From positions 1 to 64,000 of the forward strand of contig NOWV01000178.1 in NCBI GenBank assembly GCA_003344405.1: a stretch of 64,000 nucleotides of DNA. Direction: 5' to 3'. The DNA comes from Trichoplax sp. H2 (Eukaryota > Placozoa > Uniplacotomia > Trichoplacea). Positions 47,136 through 63,921 of the stretch are shown piece by piece. Each line of letters opens with the position of its first letter. Position 1 is the stretch's first letter. The notes under the pieces are model-generated. The model saw only the letters and a list, made by a program, of their open reading frames with translations. It did no database searches and had not been told where the DNA came from. The position numbers were made by a program, and so were the translations under genes.

Positions 47136-50100
47136 TTAAACATGAACAATATATTCAGGGTAAGCTGAATTATCATTTGATACTACAAATACAGATGGAT
47201 TATTCATATTATCAACGACAGAATGGATTCGTTCTGAATTACTTCCAGGGATAATGGATAAATTAGGCTTATTGCTACAACCTGCATTGGCGTAAACGCC
47301 TGTTAGAACTCGAGCTATTATTAATGTTTTCCCATACGAGAGAGATGTAGTAGCAGAGATAGCAAAGTAAGTCCCTGTTCCAAGTGCAGAACCTACAGAT
47401 TAGTACAGTGAAAAAGATCATTTACTGTTAGGATAATATCAATTATGTCTTGATTACACGTTAATAATGAAATATTGAAGATCATTTAAAGACCTCCGTA
47501 TGCTAGTAATTGTATTGTAATTTGTTTTGAGGTCTTTAATCATGTTCATAACTTCAATTTAAAGAATATAATTAGCATACTGACTGCTGTACTTCATAAA
47601 ATGTAATTATAGCACCTGTAATATTTAGAATATAAGTCGGATATTCATTATACGATAATACGATTTGTTAACATGTCATATAATTCAATTTCAACTCTAA
47701 TATATGGCATTAGCTATATACTAGAATATAATAGATGTGATAGTAAAGGAGATGTAGCCATAATACAATTATTTTGACTTTTGTAGGTTAGTTACATCAA
47801 CTTTGGCTTTAATATACGATATTGATGACGCGTTTCGATATTTAACAGGGGACATTGAAAATGATGGTAAATATACTGTACTAAATATAAATTATTTCAA
47901 TTTCATTCAAAAGAGTGCAAACGGTACGGCTAATGCTCTGCCATGATAGCAATATCTCTAAAGATATTTATTACTTTAATCTGACTATAATGATGAAGTT
48001 GTTGATAGAGTGCGCTAGCATCTTTCATTAATTAATCATGTTGCTTCAATAAGCTGATATTCTTATGCTACTTGATAAGAAATGATACAAATGATATCTG
48101 GACTAATTATGATATTATGGCCTCTAAATATTTTCCACTATTTCAATGTTACGTACATTATACTAAGCAATTTAATTACTTCAATATAATTAAGAAACGC
48201 AATACTATTGATAAATGCCGTTAATTTCATATTGTAGCTCTACGAGGGTAAGCACTAAGAGGATATGAAAACGCCTTTAACTAACCTCGTGATTTTCCTG
48301 AAAAATCTCTATCAAATCCTTTCCTACATATAATATCGGTATTTGCTGTTGTGGTACCATGGAACAACTTTCTTTCGACTTGAGTCCCTGGTTGATACTT
48401 CTGAACTGTACTTTCAACCTCTTTTTTCATAATTTGATAACGGCGATATAGATTCCAGTTTTGGATGCGTGTTAATCTGAGAATTTGGTGGTTTCCAAGA
48501 AGTAACGAAATTTCATTTCGCTCTTTAGGATTGGTGACATCAAAAGTACGATAATAGCCATCTGTTATTCCATCAGCTGTATCCCAATGTGGAGGTACGG
48601 CGATATCCTTGCCTATTTGATAGAATAGATTGATTCATATATAATTACTTTGAAAGTTATTGCCTTTATTTTGTAACCACACTCATTTATATGCAGCATA
48701 CAGTAATATCATTTTTACTGGTTGTTAATATTATATATTCACCAGTAGACAAAAAAGAACAAAAATTCATACGTCAACATTATCATCAATTAATTAAAAT
48801 TGCATTTGCTACTAAACTCTACCATTTAATCGATCTATCTGAAGGTTATTACTCACATGATGATGCAAATTGCCCTATCGGATATTGCTTTCCATCAACT
48901 GTAATGATCATTTCTTTATAATCAATCGATTTTCTTCCGGAATCCACATTAAAAATCATCTTGGTCTTATTGTGGCAGTAAATCTCATAGTTTTTGACAA
49001 TTTCATAATTCAATTTACTATCAAATTGGACTTTAGATTGATCAATGACGGCATACCATGGAATGTTTTTAGCAATCACTTCTTGTACTTCGATATCGGA
49101 TTTTTCTTTCAATCGAGAAGCAAATAATTTATGAATAGCTGATATTGCCTTTAAAATATCGCATTCATATCCATGAATTCGTATCATTTTATTTTGATTA
49201 TATCCGACTAAAATTGTATTGTATTGGCACCAAAATTCTAACGATATTTGATGCCAACGATTTTTGTCAACATGGATAAAGTAATCATCGTCAGCAATTT
49301 CAAAAGATCCCCAACTCTGACCATATTCATTGATGATTGATTGCAGCTGGTTCATTTTGGTAAAGAATTTAGATAAGTAAATTATTTTGAAACCATTTTG
49401 CTGTTTTGTCCTATTAAAAGTTATTTCCCATCGCAATTTTAATCTTGATTTAGTAATCTCTTCTCTTATCCACGTTGCAATCTCTTCAACTCGATCCTTA
49501 GAGCCTAAGGCAAAATCGATACAATCTAGCCTGTTCCCATTATGATCGTTGTTAGTGAGAAACAATTCTATCGCTTTGAATATCTGATAAGTATGCTCTT
49601 CGTTGAATTCTATACCTGGTAATGGGAGTGATACAGATTGATCTCCATAGGTACTAATAGATTTTAATAATTGATTTACACCTGTTAAACATCCGTATGG
49701 GCATATTTGATATAAATTATAATTGGAATGGAAATTAGGTAAATACTGCAAAGTTTTCAATGTATGCTGTGGACTATTACTCTCCATTATACCATCTAAT
49801 GTCTTTAATTGGCGATGTTGATCGCATAATGCTGTCATATCGAGAATAGATTTTGTTGTAGCTCCCATAATATTTCCATGATAGAGGTTAACACGGAATA
49901 GTTTACATTTACTTTCATTATAGCAGTGAACGGTGAAATAAAGCTCGTAGCTAAGATTAGATTTATGTACAACATTGCTATTACTACTCTTTGTAACTAA
50001 TGGAATCGTTTTGTGATCATGTATTTGATTGAATGGTATAGCTGCCGATATTGTAGCTGTTACAGTATTGTCAGGGCATTCCTTAGTATCTGATGTTGCT

Positions 50101-53100
50101 ATAAGTTGATCTTGCTGTCCAATTAAGCTATCATTTCTATCACGTAGTAAAGCTCTGAATTGTCGATGATGATCAGTTTGATTTGGTAGAGTAACAAAAT
50201 AAACTGTTTTCAAGGAAGTGTTATTTTTATGCTGATGTGAGTAGTTTGAAATCACATCAAACATACCCGGAATCACCTGATCGATCTGTAACCCAATCTT
50301 ACCAATTCCAATAGCGGGAATTGCTATCGATTTCATCGATTCTTTATTAGCTTTTTCTAGGCAACATTTTAACTTGTCCTTTAACCACTGTAGTATGGGA
50401 TTTATCATAAAAATTACAATTACATATTCTCATTATGTAAGCCTATCCATTCTTAATACGAAATGGCAATTATAATTCAGAGGAGTTACAATAATTAATG
50501 AAAAGGTTTTGCTGACTTACTGAGATAGATTTGCAAGAGCTTAAGAATGGAATATGATACACTTTTTTACAGCCAAAAAAGCTTCCACTGGTGCTTCCAA
50601 TATCTTCAGCTCCTAAAGAATCTAACTGAGTTTTGCATTCAGAGTGATATTGCTTACCACCAGCTGTATATAATGCTTTGGCGATGGCACCTGATGCATA
50701 ATTTCGCAGACTTATAGAATTCACAATAACATCTGCCTGAAGATTTCACGTTAGTAATGCAAAAATGAAATTAATGTCATTCCTCTTGATACGTACCGTA
50801 TAAATATTTAACTTAACAAGTAAGGAAAGACATAGACAAAGCTTAACTTTTAATAATAATATCTAATATCTATAGTTTCAATTTTACATACATTTTTTGC
50901 TCCCTCTTTTTCAATTGTTCCTAAAAGCAAGTTAATATTGATGCGTTGTGTGTTTGATCTACTGCAAAAGATAATAAAAATAATAAAACAAGGCATAGAT
51001 ATTTATATGCAATCGCAGTACCTAAAATTAGTGAATGAAATGAGACTTTTTTATTTTCTCCTGTCAGATTACTAATATTAAATACGTGCCAATAACTAAT
51101 TATATGAGTGTAGGTAATATTTGCAGAAAACTTGAAGATGGATCATCATTTACTATCAATTCTAATAGAGAAGAATCTATTATAGGCAAAATTAGTTGGC
51201 GAGATTGAAATATAATGCTAATAATTGCACTTCCATAACATCTTGCTGAATTAATATTAATTTTCGATATTAAAAATTGACCAAGTATAGTAGCTATTTT
51301 GATTGTTTGAGTAGTGTTAAAAGTTCCTAAGCTGTATTATACAAGTATGAGCAATATTTAGTTAGAAGAAAGAGTCATGCATAATTAATGTTTATGAGAT
51401 AGAAATTGGATATCAAATATTTGCACTATTAAATCAGGATGCTAACAAATTCTAATTACTTATTGAACTACAGCCAATAAAAGGCTGCAATATTTTTCAA
51501 TAGATTTTAATGATGGACTAATTAACTTAAAATAGTAAGGTGCATCATCAATAAATGATTACTACCAAGTGCATACTAATTTACGGAATCGCTACGATAC
51601 TTGTTGAGTTTTCATAAAATGAATTTGTGACACACAAGATATATAAGATAAATTGGATTGTCAATAATTGAATTTAACCATGTCTACATTTCATTACAGC
51701 TTCTTAAATTGTACCTTCGGTGGTTTTCGTCTAGAGCGATAGCTAAACAGCTATTTAGATCTAGCAAATGTTTCAATTTCATTTGACTTTGGCCAGATAT
51801 CAAAAATCTTCCTAATTTAGAACTCTTACTAATAAAATGGTCTTTTCTAACAGTGATCGAGAGTAATATCTCGTAAATCTTGTTCAGAATAGTTTCCTTG
51901 TTCAATGGATTACATTGAATTTTAATTTGATGATGGCAGATGAATGCATAGGGACAATCTTTCTTATCCATTTTTTCAAATAGAATTTTGCAATCATGTT
52001 GATTTATAAGGATGGCAATTTCAGATTTCAAGTGCAATCGCAAGTATTCTATTCTCAAAGCTTTAATTGATTCGATAGTATAAGATGTTGAAGATTGCTA
52101 TTACAACATTAAAATTTGAATATTTATATAGATGTTGTTTTAATAGTATTTTAATACCTGATTCGGGTGTGTTGTTACGAAATGTTACATAGTGCTCATG
52201 GAAATAGTAACTTTCGAATGATTTTGATTTGGAAGATTTAGAACTGGAAGACAGCAATTTATTAATAAAACATTAACAAATAATATTCTAAATATTCATT
52301 TATATTTCTATAGCCTGCCAATCTAGCCTAATAGTAAAATATGAATACTACAACATTATACAAGTATATAATATAATATAATAGTTATCGTTCTGTTTTA
52401 TGTTTAACAAAATTAAAGATAATAATTTGTCAAATTATGATAACTATTAGCTGACAATGCTAATATTTATTGTATTCGTGAATAACAATTTCAGATTGCT
52501 TTTGATCTGACAATAATTATTGAACGTTATAGAATTAAAGACTGTACAAGATAAAGATATTTCATCTCGGTTTTTACTTTATGAAAGTTGGAGATAGTGA
52601 TTTGCTAGCAAACCCGTAGTTAGGTATTAATAAGCTTGATTATATCTTGACTGTACCAACTATCTGACAATTAATTTAGGCTAAATTAGTTTACGATGGA
52701 AATTTACTTTACTATAGCTTCTTGAAAAGAAGTTCTGTATAAACTTAATGATCACGATAAGGGTAGTTCACAATTTCATTATTTACTTTTAAACAGCATC
52801 TCTAAAATTTTACACAATCTGGTAGCTACTCCTGTACGATATAAAAAGCAATTTACTATCATTATTTTAATAGGTTTGTATTAAAAATTGAAGGTGAATA
52901 TATATCAATAAAGTGATAACTGATAATTTCAATACTGGCTGTTATATACAGACTTTCATATTTCTTCTCTTAACACTTATTGGACACGACAAATCAGTCA
53001 ATAGCGGTTTAGTTACCTTTGATTTAGAAAAGTATCGTTTGGTATGCCTGACGTCAACTGTTCATATTTTTTGGCATTATCTGATTGTTTGCACTCTTTT

Positions 53101-53980
53101 TTAGCCTTTAATCAACGAGTATTATATGATTAGAAATAAAACGCCTAAAAATTCAGCTAATGAAAGGTTTATCAAAGTTAATTTCATATTTCAAGATTAA
53201 TATATTGCTAGTTTTAGAGGATAATTTTTATGTAGGAATAGTTTGATGGTAATGGTAAATAACAAATAAAATCATGAAACTTGAGGCAATATTAGATGTT
53301 CCGAAGCGCAAAAGTAATATAGCAAGATAATGACAAGAATTCGTAATAGTAAGTAAACTTTGATAAATTGGAAGATATTATTGTCGTACCTTAATTAATG
53401 CACGATTTGACGGATTCTGATTATTATTTTTGCACTCTTCATCGCTACTGTTATCACTGATAGTGATATAAGTGATCGATTTTGCTGCAGTCTGGGCTTT
53501 AATTGTAGCTTTGGGAGAATAATTGAACGCGCTATTCCCTTGAACCTGATTGCCAGAGGTAGGAGATCGGTTAAAATTATTATTAAGCCTTCTTCGCTTG
53601 CTCTTAACAAAATAGGATGAATCTTTCCTTCTACAGTCTTCTTTTTCGCCTAGACTAGTAAATGGCGTCCTGTTTTGACTATTATCTTTACATTCTTCAT
53701 CACTATTGCTATCAGGGATAGTAATAAAAGTGATCGATTTTGCTTCAGTCTGGGCTTTGATTGTAGCTTTGGGAGAATAATCCAACGCCTTGTCGCCTTG
53801 AGCCTGATTGTTAGGGGTAAATCGGCCAAGACTGCCATTAAGTCTTCGCTTACAGTTAAAACGAGGGGATAAATGCTTCCATCTAAGGCGTTCTTTACCA
53901 CCTTGATTAGTAAATGGTGTCGAGGTGATAAGTATTTCTTTTCTTAAATTATTAGAACTTCCTATTGATAATCCTTCCAT
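47136..53980 (-). CDS. PARP14-like ADP-ribosyltransferase B (macro, WWE, PARP), 9 exons
   Basis: Tandem paralogue of gene A, predicted 1170 aa. Exons in transcription order: 53980-53390, 53105-53017, 52243-52158, 52060-51715, 50961-50892, 50736-50521, 50387-48857, 48612-48286, 47392-47136. Junctions are GT-AG, phases match gene A, and the sum is a multiple of three. Same domain order; catalytic H1061 (LFHGT) and Y1094 (GTYFA), ending AYPEYIVHV. Differences from A: exon 1 contains an 84-residue internal duplication (about 21-103 and 105-187), each repeat with a basic KRR patch and a SUMO-interaction-like ITxIxDxxSDEE; A's VKEE is AKKE here; A's exons 2 and 3 are one shorter exon; the exon before the macro domain lacks about 150 bases at its 5' end, removing the MASKTLETTT stretch. 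Catalytic exons are open despite these changes, so it is likely functional. Confidence 0.83.
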
Positions 53981-54840
53981 TTCACCGTTTTCAACAAGAA
54001 AGCTTTTTACATCACTAAGCCATTAATTATTTGAAGAAAAGAAGATATCCTTGTTATGTAATCAATCACCATTAGTTGTGACAACCTCGTAATACTTGTC
54101 CAATAACTTTTTGATAAATTTCATACGTCTTCGTAACGAAAATTAGAGCTTAAGTTATTCTTACTATTAACTATAATACCACAAATACGCTTATTATAGA
54201 TAACATTCAGATTGATTAACTCTACTTAAAAAGGTAAATAACAGTTACGATCGATGGTGCAAGATTAACATTATCAATTACTTCGGGCTCAATTTAACAT
54301 AAATTACTTTATTCGTAAATATAGCTAAGCAGCACTCTAAATTGCAGAATTTGTAGATAATAGCATCACTCTTTAATCTAGCTAACTCCATGGTTACATA
54401 TTTAAATGATGATGCAAATTAAAATAAAGCCAATCACATCGCATAATTATGTTTACAATAGCAGTCTTTGGATTTATATTGGTCGAGCTGCAACCGCTAC
54501 GGCTATTTTCTATTATTAGTCATTGTTTCTGGCCATTTTCTGCAATATATTATAAAACTAAAAATTAGAGTGATTAAGATATCATCTAATAAGATCGCTG
54601 AATTTGCGTTATAAAATTCTGGAGCAATTGTGTCGATAACCTCCCAAACATTTACCTGTTGTCCATGAATAATATTTTGTAAATAAAACAACGCTAAATA
54701 TAAATTTATTAAACTGTACTTTTCAACACGCATACAAAATAATTTCAATATTATTTAAAATTTTAAAATGACCAAACTGTAAAATTTCGCAATGAAACTT
54801 TAATATTTTATTCATACGGTACTTGTTAAAAGCATAAGTC
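53981..54840 (-). promoter_or_regulatory. 5' flank of PARP gene B, conserved with gene A
   Basis: Counterpart of 42039-43097. Relative to gene A it lacks about 120 bases near 54690. An 81-codon minus-strand frame (54748-54503) includes the stretch whose reading is kept in gene A's flank. Probably promoter and 5' UTR. The right end of the segmental duplication is near 54840. Confidence 0.5.
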
Positions 54841-56741
54841 AATCTCAATTTGGGGAAAATACCATGAGAAAGTGCTTAAAGATTTGTTAGGACTCGATCT
54901 ATTTTACAGGCAAAAAATTTTTAAATTGACTTGACCCAAGTTAGGCAACTTTGTACTGGTAGTACAAACAATAATAATATAGTAACAGTAAAAGACTATT
55001 ACTCGGCCATTACAGTAGGTTTGATCGATTGGCATGAAATTTAGAACGATCGTACCGAAAGAAACAAATCTGCTTTCCACGCCGGCTGGCCTTATTTTGC
55101 AGACATTACTTACACTCGCCTGGCGTGTGTTAGAAACTCCTTATCCACAGATTCATCGTTTTTTTTTATTTCATTATTCTAAACTTCTATTCCAAATAAA
55201 ATCAACTAGCAAAAAATTTTTTAGATATATCTTCCTAAAATACGTTACCCCCACTAAATATAATTACAGCGATAACGTAAAGATTCCATCATTATTTAAT
55301 CGACAAACAGAAAGTTTTGCATATTTAACTACAGACACTCGAAGTATTTAGAATGTTGGAATATCGCGCAATGGCGCTTAGAGGATATGTTTTAAAGATT
55401 GACGAATTAGTCAGATCTGTTGTACTTTGATCACACTTTGCCTTGAGATTATTTGTTCATTTATGCCGGTAAAATAATTAATAAGATAATATTTTTACGT
55501 TGAAAAATATCATAAAATTACTTTAACCCCTACATACTCGTATTCAAGATTAATATCCAATTGCATAATCCAATGTGATCAGAATTAGATAAACTTGCAT
55601 TTAATGATCCAAAGGCATCTGTTATTTTTTACGTATTTCCATAAATGTCTTTTTGGTGAGCAAAGTAGAATGATGTAGTACATTTCCATTCACTCGATAT
55701 ATTATAGTTGAAGGTCGTTTTAAAATACAATTTTAACGGTAGTTAGATAGCTGTTGTGCTTATCCTACTCCACCCTTGAAAAATCATGCAAGCTTTTTCT
55801 ACTCTCACCGAGTTGCTCAAGATTACTGTCGCCGATTTCAGATATAACTAATACTTTTTCCATGTCTTTACAAGATATCTTAGCGAATGACTACAATAAA
55901 CCTAAACCCTTTTATTTGATAGATTATAATCACAACCGGCTATATTTTACCTCTTTTAAGGATAACCATTTAGTTTTCTATTTACCTTCATGTACAAGTT
56001 TCTCAGTATAAGTATTTTTTTAATTACACGTATGTTGTATACTAAATATTTGAATAGTTACAGCGATAGTACAGGATATCAGGAATCATTTGATAGGTGG
56101 GAAAATTTTTCTCTTTCTTACCACGGATATTCGAGGCATAGAGAATGCTAGGCTCTCGTAAAGCACTAATAGTAATTTCTAATGCCAAAAAGGAATGCGC
56201 AAGTAGTCCATTCGTAGTACCTACTAATAAACACGATTATGCTTCAAGTTGATGATTGATGAAATTACTTTTTTATTTGGATTAAAGGGCTAATAGGATA
56301 ACGTTTTGCTCACGTCAAGATATCATAAAATGACTACAACCATTACATAATAAAGGTGAAGGCCCTAATATAATAATGGTACTTAGTCCGGAATTAAAGA
56401 AAAAATCAAGTAGCGCAAGTTAAACGTAGGTCATCATACGTGTCATAAATTTTCATTTCCTACATTATTAAAAAGGCGTGACACAATTCGTATGCAAAAT
56501 TAATTATAAATCATGAGTACAGATTCCAAAGGAATAAACAAGTAGGCTTGCAGCTAAAATTTTTCTCATACATTTCTTTCAGAAACACTATCCCAATGGC
56601 ATTATATAGTTTTGTATGTAGAATTAATGACAAATTATGCGCACAAAATTCCCAAGAATAAACTATTAGAGTTGTAACCAAAATCTTCCTAAGTCAGCAC
56701 GTAAAATTTTTAAGTTAAAAATATTTGTATAGAGAATGGGT
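54841..56741. other. intergenic, with one unit of the ~130-bp repeat
   Basis: At 55570-55750 lies a single unit resembling 30040-30180 ('gatcagaattagata', 'tatttccataaatgt', 'gagcaaagtagaatgatg'), possibly the edge of a third, lost copy of the block. Two plus-strand open frames (105 codons at 55034, 85 at 55754) show no family resemblance or duplicate and are not called. Confidence 0.5.
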
Positions 56742-60608
<3,867 letters not shown>

Positions 60609-61899
60609 CTTGCTTTGCTGTTCATTGATATATATGGGTATAATTCATGATGACAATAAATAAATGCCGGTTAGTCAACATTTTTATAATCTCAATTCGC
60701 ATATTAGCGTTACAAGATATTTAAGGCTCCAGAGCTGCTGTAGATGTTTGTAAAATTATTGTGAATGCAAAGCATTACACACAACTGTAAAATAGGTTGT
60801 TTTTGAATCAGCAATGGACAGTTGTATGAATGTCTGAGTAACTATCGTATGGGCATTTTGGTTGGAAATTCGTGAGTCATCATAGCACTAAAGGCTATCT
60901 ACGTATGCTGTTCCCTTCTATGTGCGAATACTTTTCCGATGAGCCTACGAGAGTAGGTTGTTGTTGAAATTTGGCAATACAGTACAACGTGAGATATGAT
61001 GATTGCCAAATAACTCTGCTGCAGTATGTATGGCTTCATTTCATTACAGCTCAGAAGAAGTCATTAGCTTGTTGATTACATCAAACACCTTTGGCAAGAA
61101 CTGAATGACTGCCATAGGGTATAGGAAGATTATGTACCCTCATACGCGTATAAAATAGAATAGAATATTGGTATTAGAAGAAATGGGCAGATAGATACTT
61201 TTGTTAGTTAAAGTAAGATTATCAGAATGTTGGCGTTTCGTTAGTAGTATTAACGTCATCGTATACGTGTAGAGTATTCCATTTTTGACTTGCTTAGTGC
61301 ATATTTAGTATTAACACGATCAATCAATCTTACAGTATGCTGTCCGTATTGAATTGATTCTATATATGTATTTGATGTAAGGTCTATCTGTAAAGGCATC
61401 GCACATCGATCGCTCTCATATGTGACAAATAGTAACTTTTGCGATTCTGAAGTGAATAATGATTATTGACAAGTAGGGATTAGTTACTAAGGATTTTCTC
61501 CATCCATGATTAATATTCAGCCATGGCGACTACTTGGTATAATATTGTCGAGTCTTTACATGAAAATTTTAAGCTCTTGTACCAGCAGTGTCCACTGAAG
61601 ATGATTCGTGTGATGTGATTATAGTAGACCATTAAAATTATATTTGTATTAATCAGGCTAAGCTAGAGATCTATTATACGAGTAAAAGTAGCCGTCCAGT
61701 GCAGCAAATGTAGTATGTACAGACTATTAGGCCTGGAAGTAGACTTCAAGTATTACTAGGCAAATAACGCAAAAATTCTGGGCGACAAAAAGTTTTGCTT
61801 AGCTTGTAACTATGACTTACTGAATGACTCAAATGTATTTTTATATCTCATGACTACGCTATCATTATGCTATCATGCTAGGATATGACTAGATTCTTG
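60609..61899. other. UGP2 5' flank and spacer
   Basis: No further gene seen. A 23-residue open frame on the minus strand at 61115-61044 (MAVIQFLPKVFDVINKLMTS then SEL) looks protein-like, but I cannot attach it to any gene. Confidence 0.5.
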
Positions 61900-63350
61900 T
61901 TATGCATGTTTATTCCAATACTATGATGATGGTATTAGTAGATTTATAGCGATCCCGTAGCTCAATACCTAGCATTAGTTATCATTCTACAGCATTTTGG
62001 ATACAATTTAAAGTCCAATTCGGTTGCATTTGAAGCTTATCAGGTTTGACTATTCAATTCAACTGGATTATCTAATTGGATATCTGTCCTATTTTAACTC
62101 TATTCTAGTCAATAAGAAATCCGTTGTGGTTAATAATTCTGGATGATGATCAAAATCAGATGGATACTGCTATGGTCATTCTTTGTCCAATTGTGTTGGA
62201 CTATCATGCTACACTATGACTATTCATGGTAGCACGCTGATCCTCTTGTTGGTGAATGTATACCAATCAGACCTTGCTATACTTCGCATCTGTGATCATT
62301 GTACCGTATTCCAGATCCAATTTAAAGTAAAATTCGGTCGTATTGGAAACTAATCAAGTCTGCCAATTGCACTAGCTATGACACATGAAATGAGTTAGCA
62401 ATTTACTATAATCGATTGCACACTAAAAAAAAAAGAAGACGTTCGATTTCATCACCTTTTGAAAGCTAGATGTTGTCAGTACGCTTCAATGGCTTATCTC
62501 ATTCAGTATGTGGGCTCTTATGATGCATTTTACTCTATTCCAGTTCGTAATCGATTGGTGATGGTTATTTTCCTACTTGTAAGCTAGCCATGGTGAATTA
62601 TCGACAATACAACCCAGTGGATACTGCTGTTCCTTTCTCATCGTGTGTGTGTGTGTGGTATCATTTATATCATTATCCAGCTAGGATGGGAATGTATTGA
62701 TGGACTGTAAGCAATGATTCTATCGTATTTTAGCTGTCATTGAAAGTGGAATTGGGTTGTATTTTAAGCTTATCTAGTCTCTCTCTATTCCATTCAACTG
62801 TATGTCGATGACATTGGTTAGCAAGATGCTTGTATCTCATTTGTATTTTATACACAAGTTAAGGATACCTCTACGCAAATTTCATCACCTTTTGAAAGAT
62901 TGTTCTTGTCAATAGGGTAGGAATCAGTGATCGTGTTGGATATCTTGGAGACTTTTATTCTGTTGCAGTCCGTAAGAAGTTGGTGGTAGTTACTTTCCTA
63001 CTTGTAAAGCTAACAATCGTGGGCAATCATGCAGTCTACTGCGATGCTGCTATGGTATTTCTTGCTCCAGTTGTATTTAGATTGGCTATCCTGCAATGCA
63101 AATGATGTCAGACTGCCCACGATGACTACCGTATGGTGTGCTATCGTATTACTGGTCGTGGACTGTATGTCCACGACAAGATAGTCATCCTTACAAGCCA
63201 TGATGAGCACTTGGATCATGGTAGAAGCATGATCCAATTTCCAATCTGTCAATGCTATTAAACAAAATAGCATGGAAGAAGGAGAGAATGAAGATGGCTT
63301 TCTATTCCATCTCCAGTCATTAGCATGCCAACCTGGCCTCGACCATGTTT
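61900..63350. repeat. degenerate long-period repeat (~300-430 bp)
   Basis: Less AT-rich than the rest. Recurring pieces in the same order: 'aatttaaagt-aattcggt-g-att-gaa' near 62007, 62318 and 62742; 'catcaccttttgaaag' at 62449 and 62884; 'ttggtggt-gttattttcctacttgta' near 62556 and 62983; and 'gat(a/g)ctgct(a/g)t' near 62164, 62621 and 63042. At least three unequal units. A (tg) run lies at 62645-62656. No coding frame is conserved between units. Confidence 0.6.
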
Positions 63351-63759
63351 GTAAACGCAATTCTCATCCCCTACACTACCTCCCTACGACATCCAACAAG
63401 ATAAACAAGCCATCTACCACCTACTTACCGTAGTTAAGGCACTCTCATCAGTCATTTTGTCCTTCGATTGGTAATAGCAGCAAAGAACGAATAGTTAGGT
63501 AGTCTGCAAACTTTTGATTGATTGATTTATTTTGCTAGCAAACAAGAGCTGACGACGATGGCTGCCCAACCAGCGAGTGGCGCGTGACCCAGGTTGGCCG
63601 ATGGTGTGATGGAATGACCCCTACGACGTGATACTGACTTGAAGCGTATGCAAATGACGCCTGGGCGTCATGCGTATATGTGACGTCGCATCATGAACGG
63701 AGCGTGGTGCTCACGTACTCCCCGTCGATCCTTTCTCTGCCTTGTCCAAGGCCATTTTC
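63351..63759. other. GC-richer spacer, no gene seen
   Basis: Composition shifts to near-balanced GC. It contains CG-rich strings such as 'gtggcgcgtgacccagg'. Nothing recognisable. Confidence 0.4.
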
Positions 63760-63837
63760 CTACTACAGTATGCTGACCAGGGTAGTGTTTGCGTACTCTA
63801 GCAGGGTACAGTCGGCCAACTTCGCAGTAGGGGGGCG
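63760..63837. repeat. 78-bp direct repeat, copy 1
   Basis: Begins 'ctactacagtatgctg' and ends 'gcagtaggggggcg'. It recurs 162 bases on with about six differences. Unusually GC-rich for this window; family unknown. Confidence 0.85.
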
Positions 63838-63921
63838 TTGACAATTGAGGCAATTTGGTCGTTGGCAGTTGTACGGAAGGAAGTACGGATGGATGAGCGT
63901 TGCTACTGTAAAAAAAACTCG

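Noticed and set aside
53395-53901. Open frames in other frames over PARP B exon 1 (both strands)
   Set aside because: Shadows created by the 84-residue internal repeat; only the frame with the SUMO-interaction-like motifs joins the downstream exons in phase.
55034-55351. 105-codon plus-strand open frame
   Set aside because: No recognisable motifs, no splice context and no second copy; length is possible by chance. Kept only as a note.
55754-56011. 85-codon plus-strand open frame
   Set aside because: Low-complexity hydrophobic and serine-rich reading with no family resemblance or conserved copy.
61044-61115. 23-residue protein-like minus-strand frame
   Set aside because: Too short; no acceptor or upstream exon could be tied to it.
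63668-63853. 61-codon minus-strand open frame in GC-rich DNA
   Set aside because: Overlaps the direct repeat and has no recognisable content; higher GC alone lengthens chance frames.
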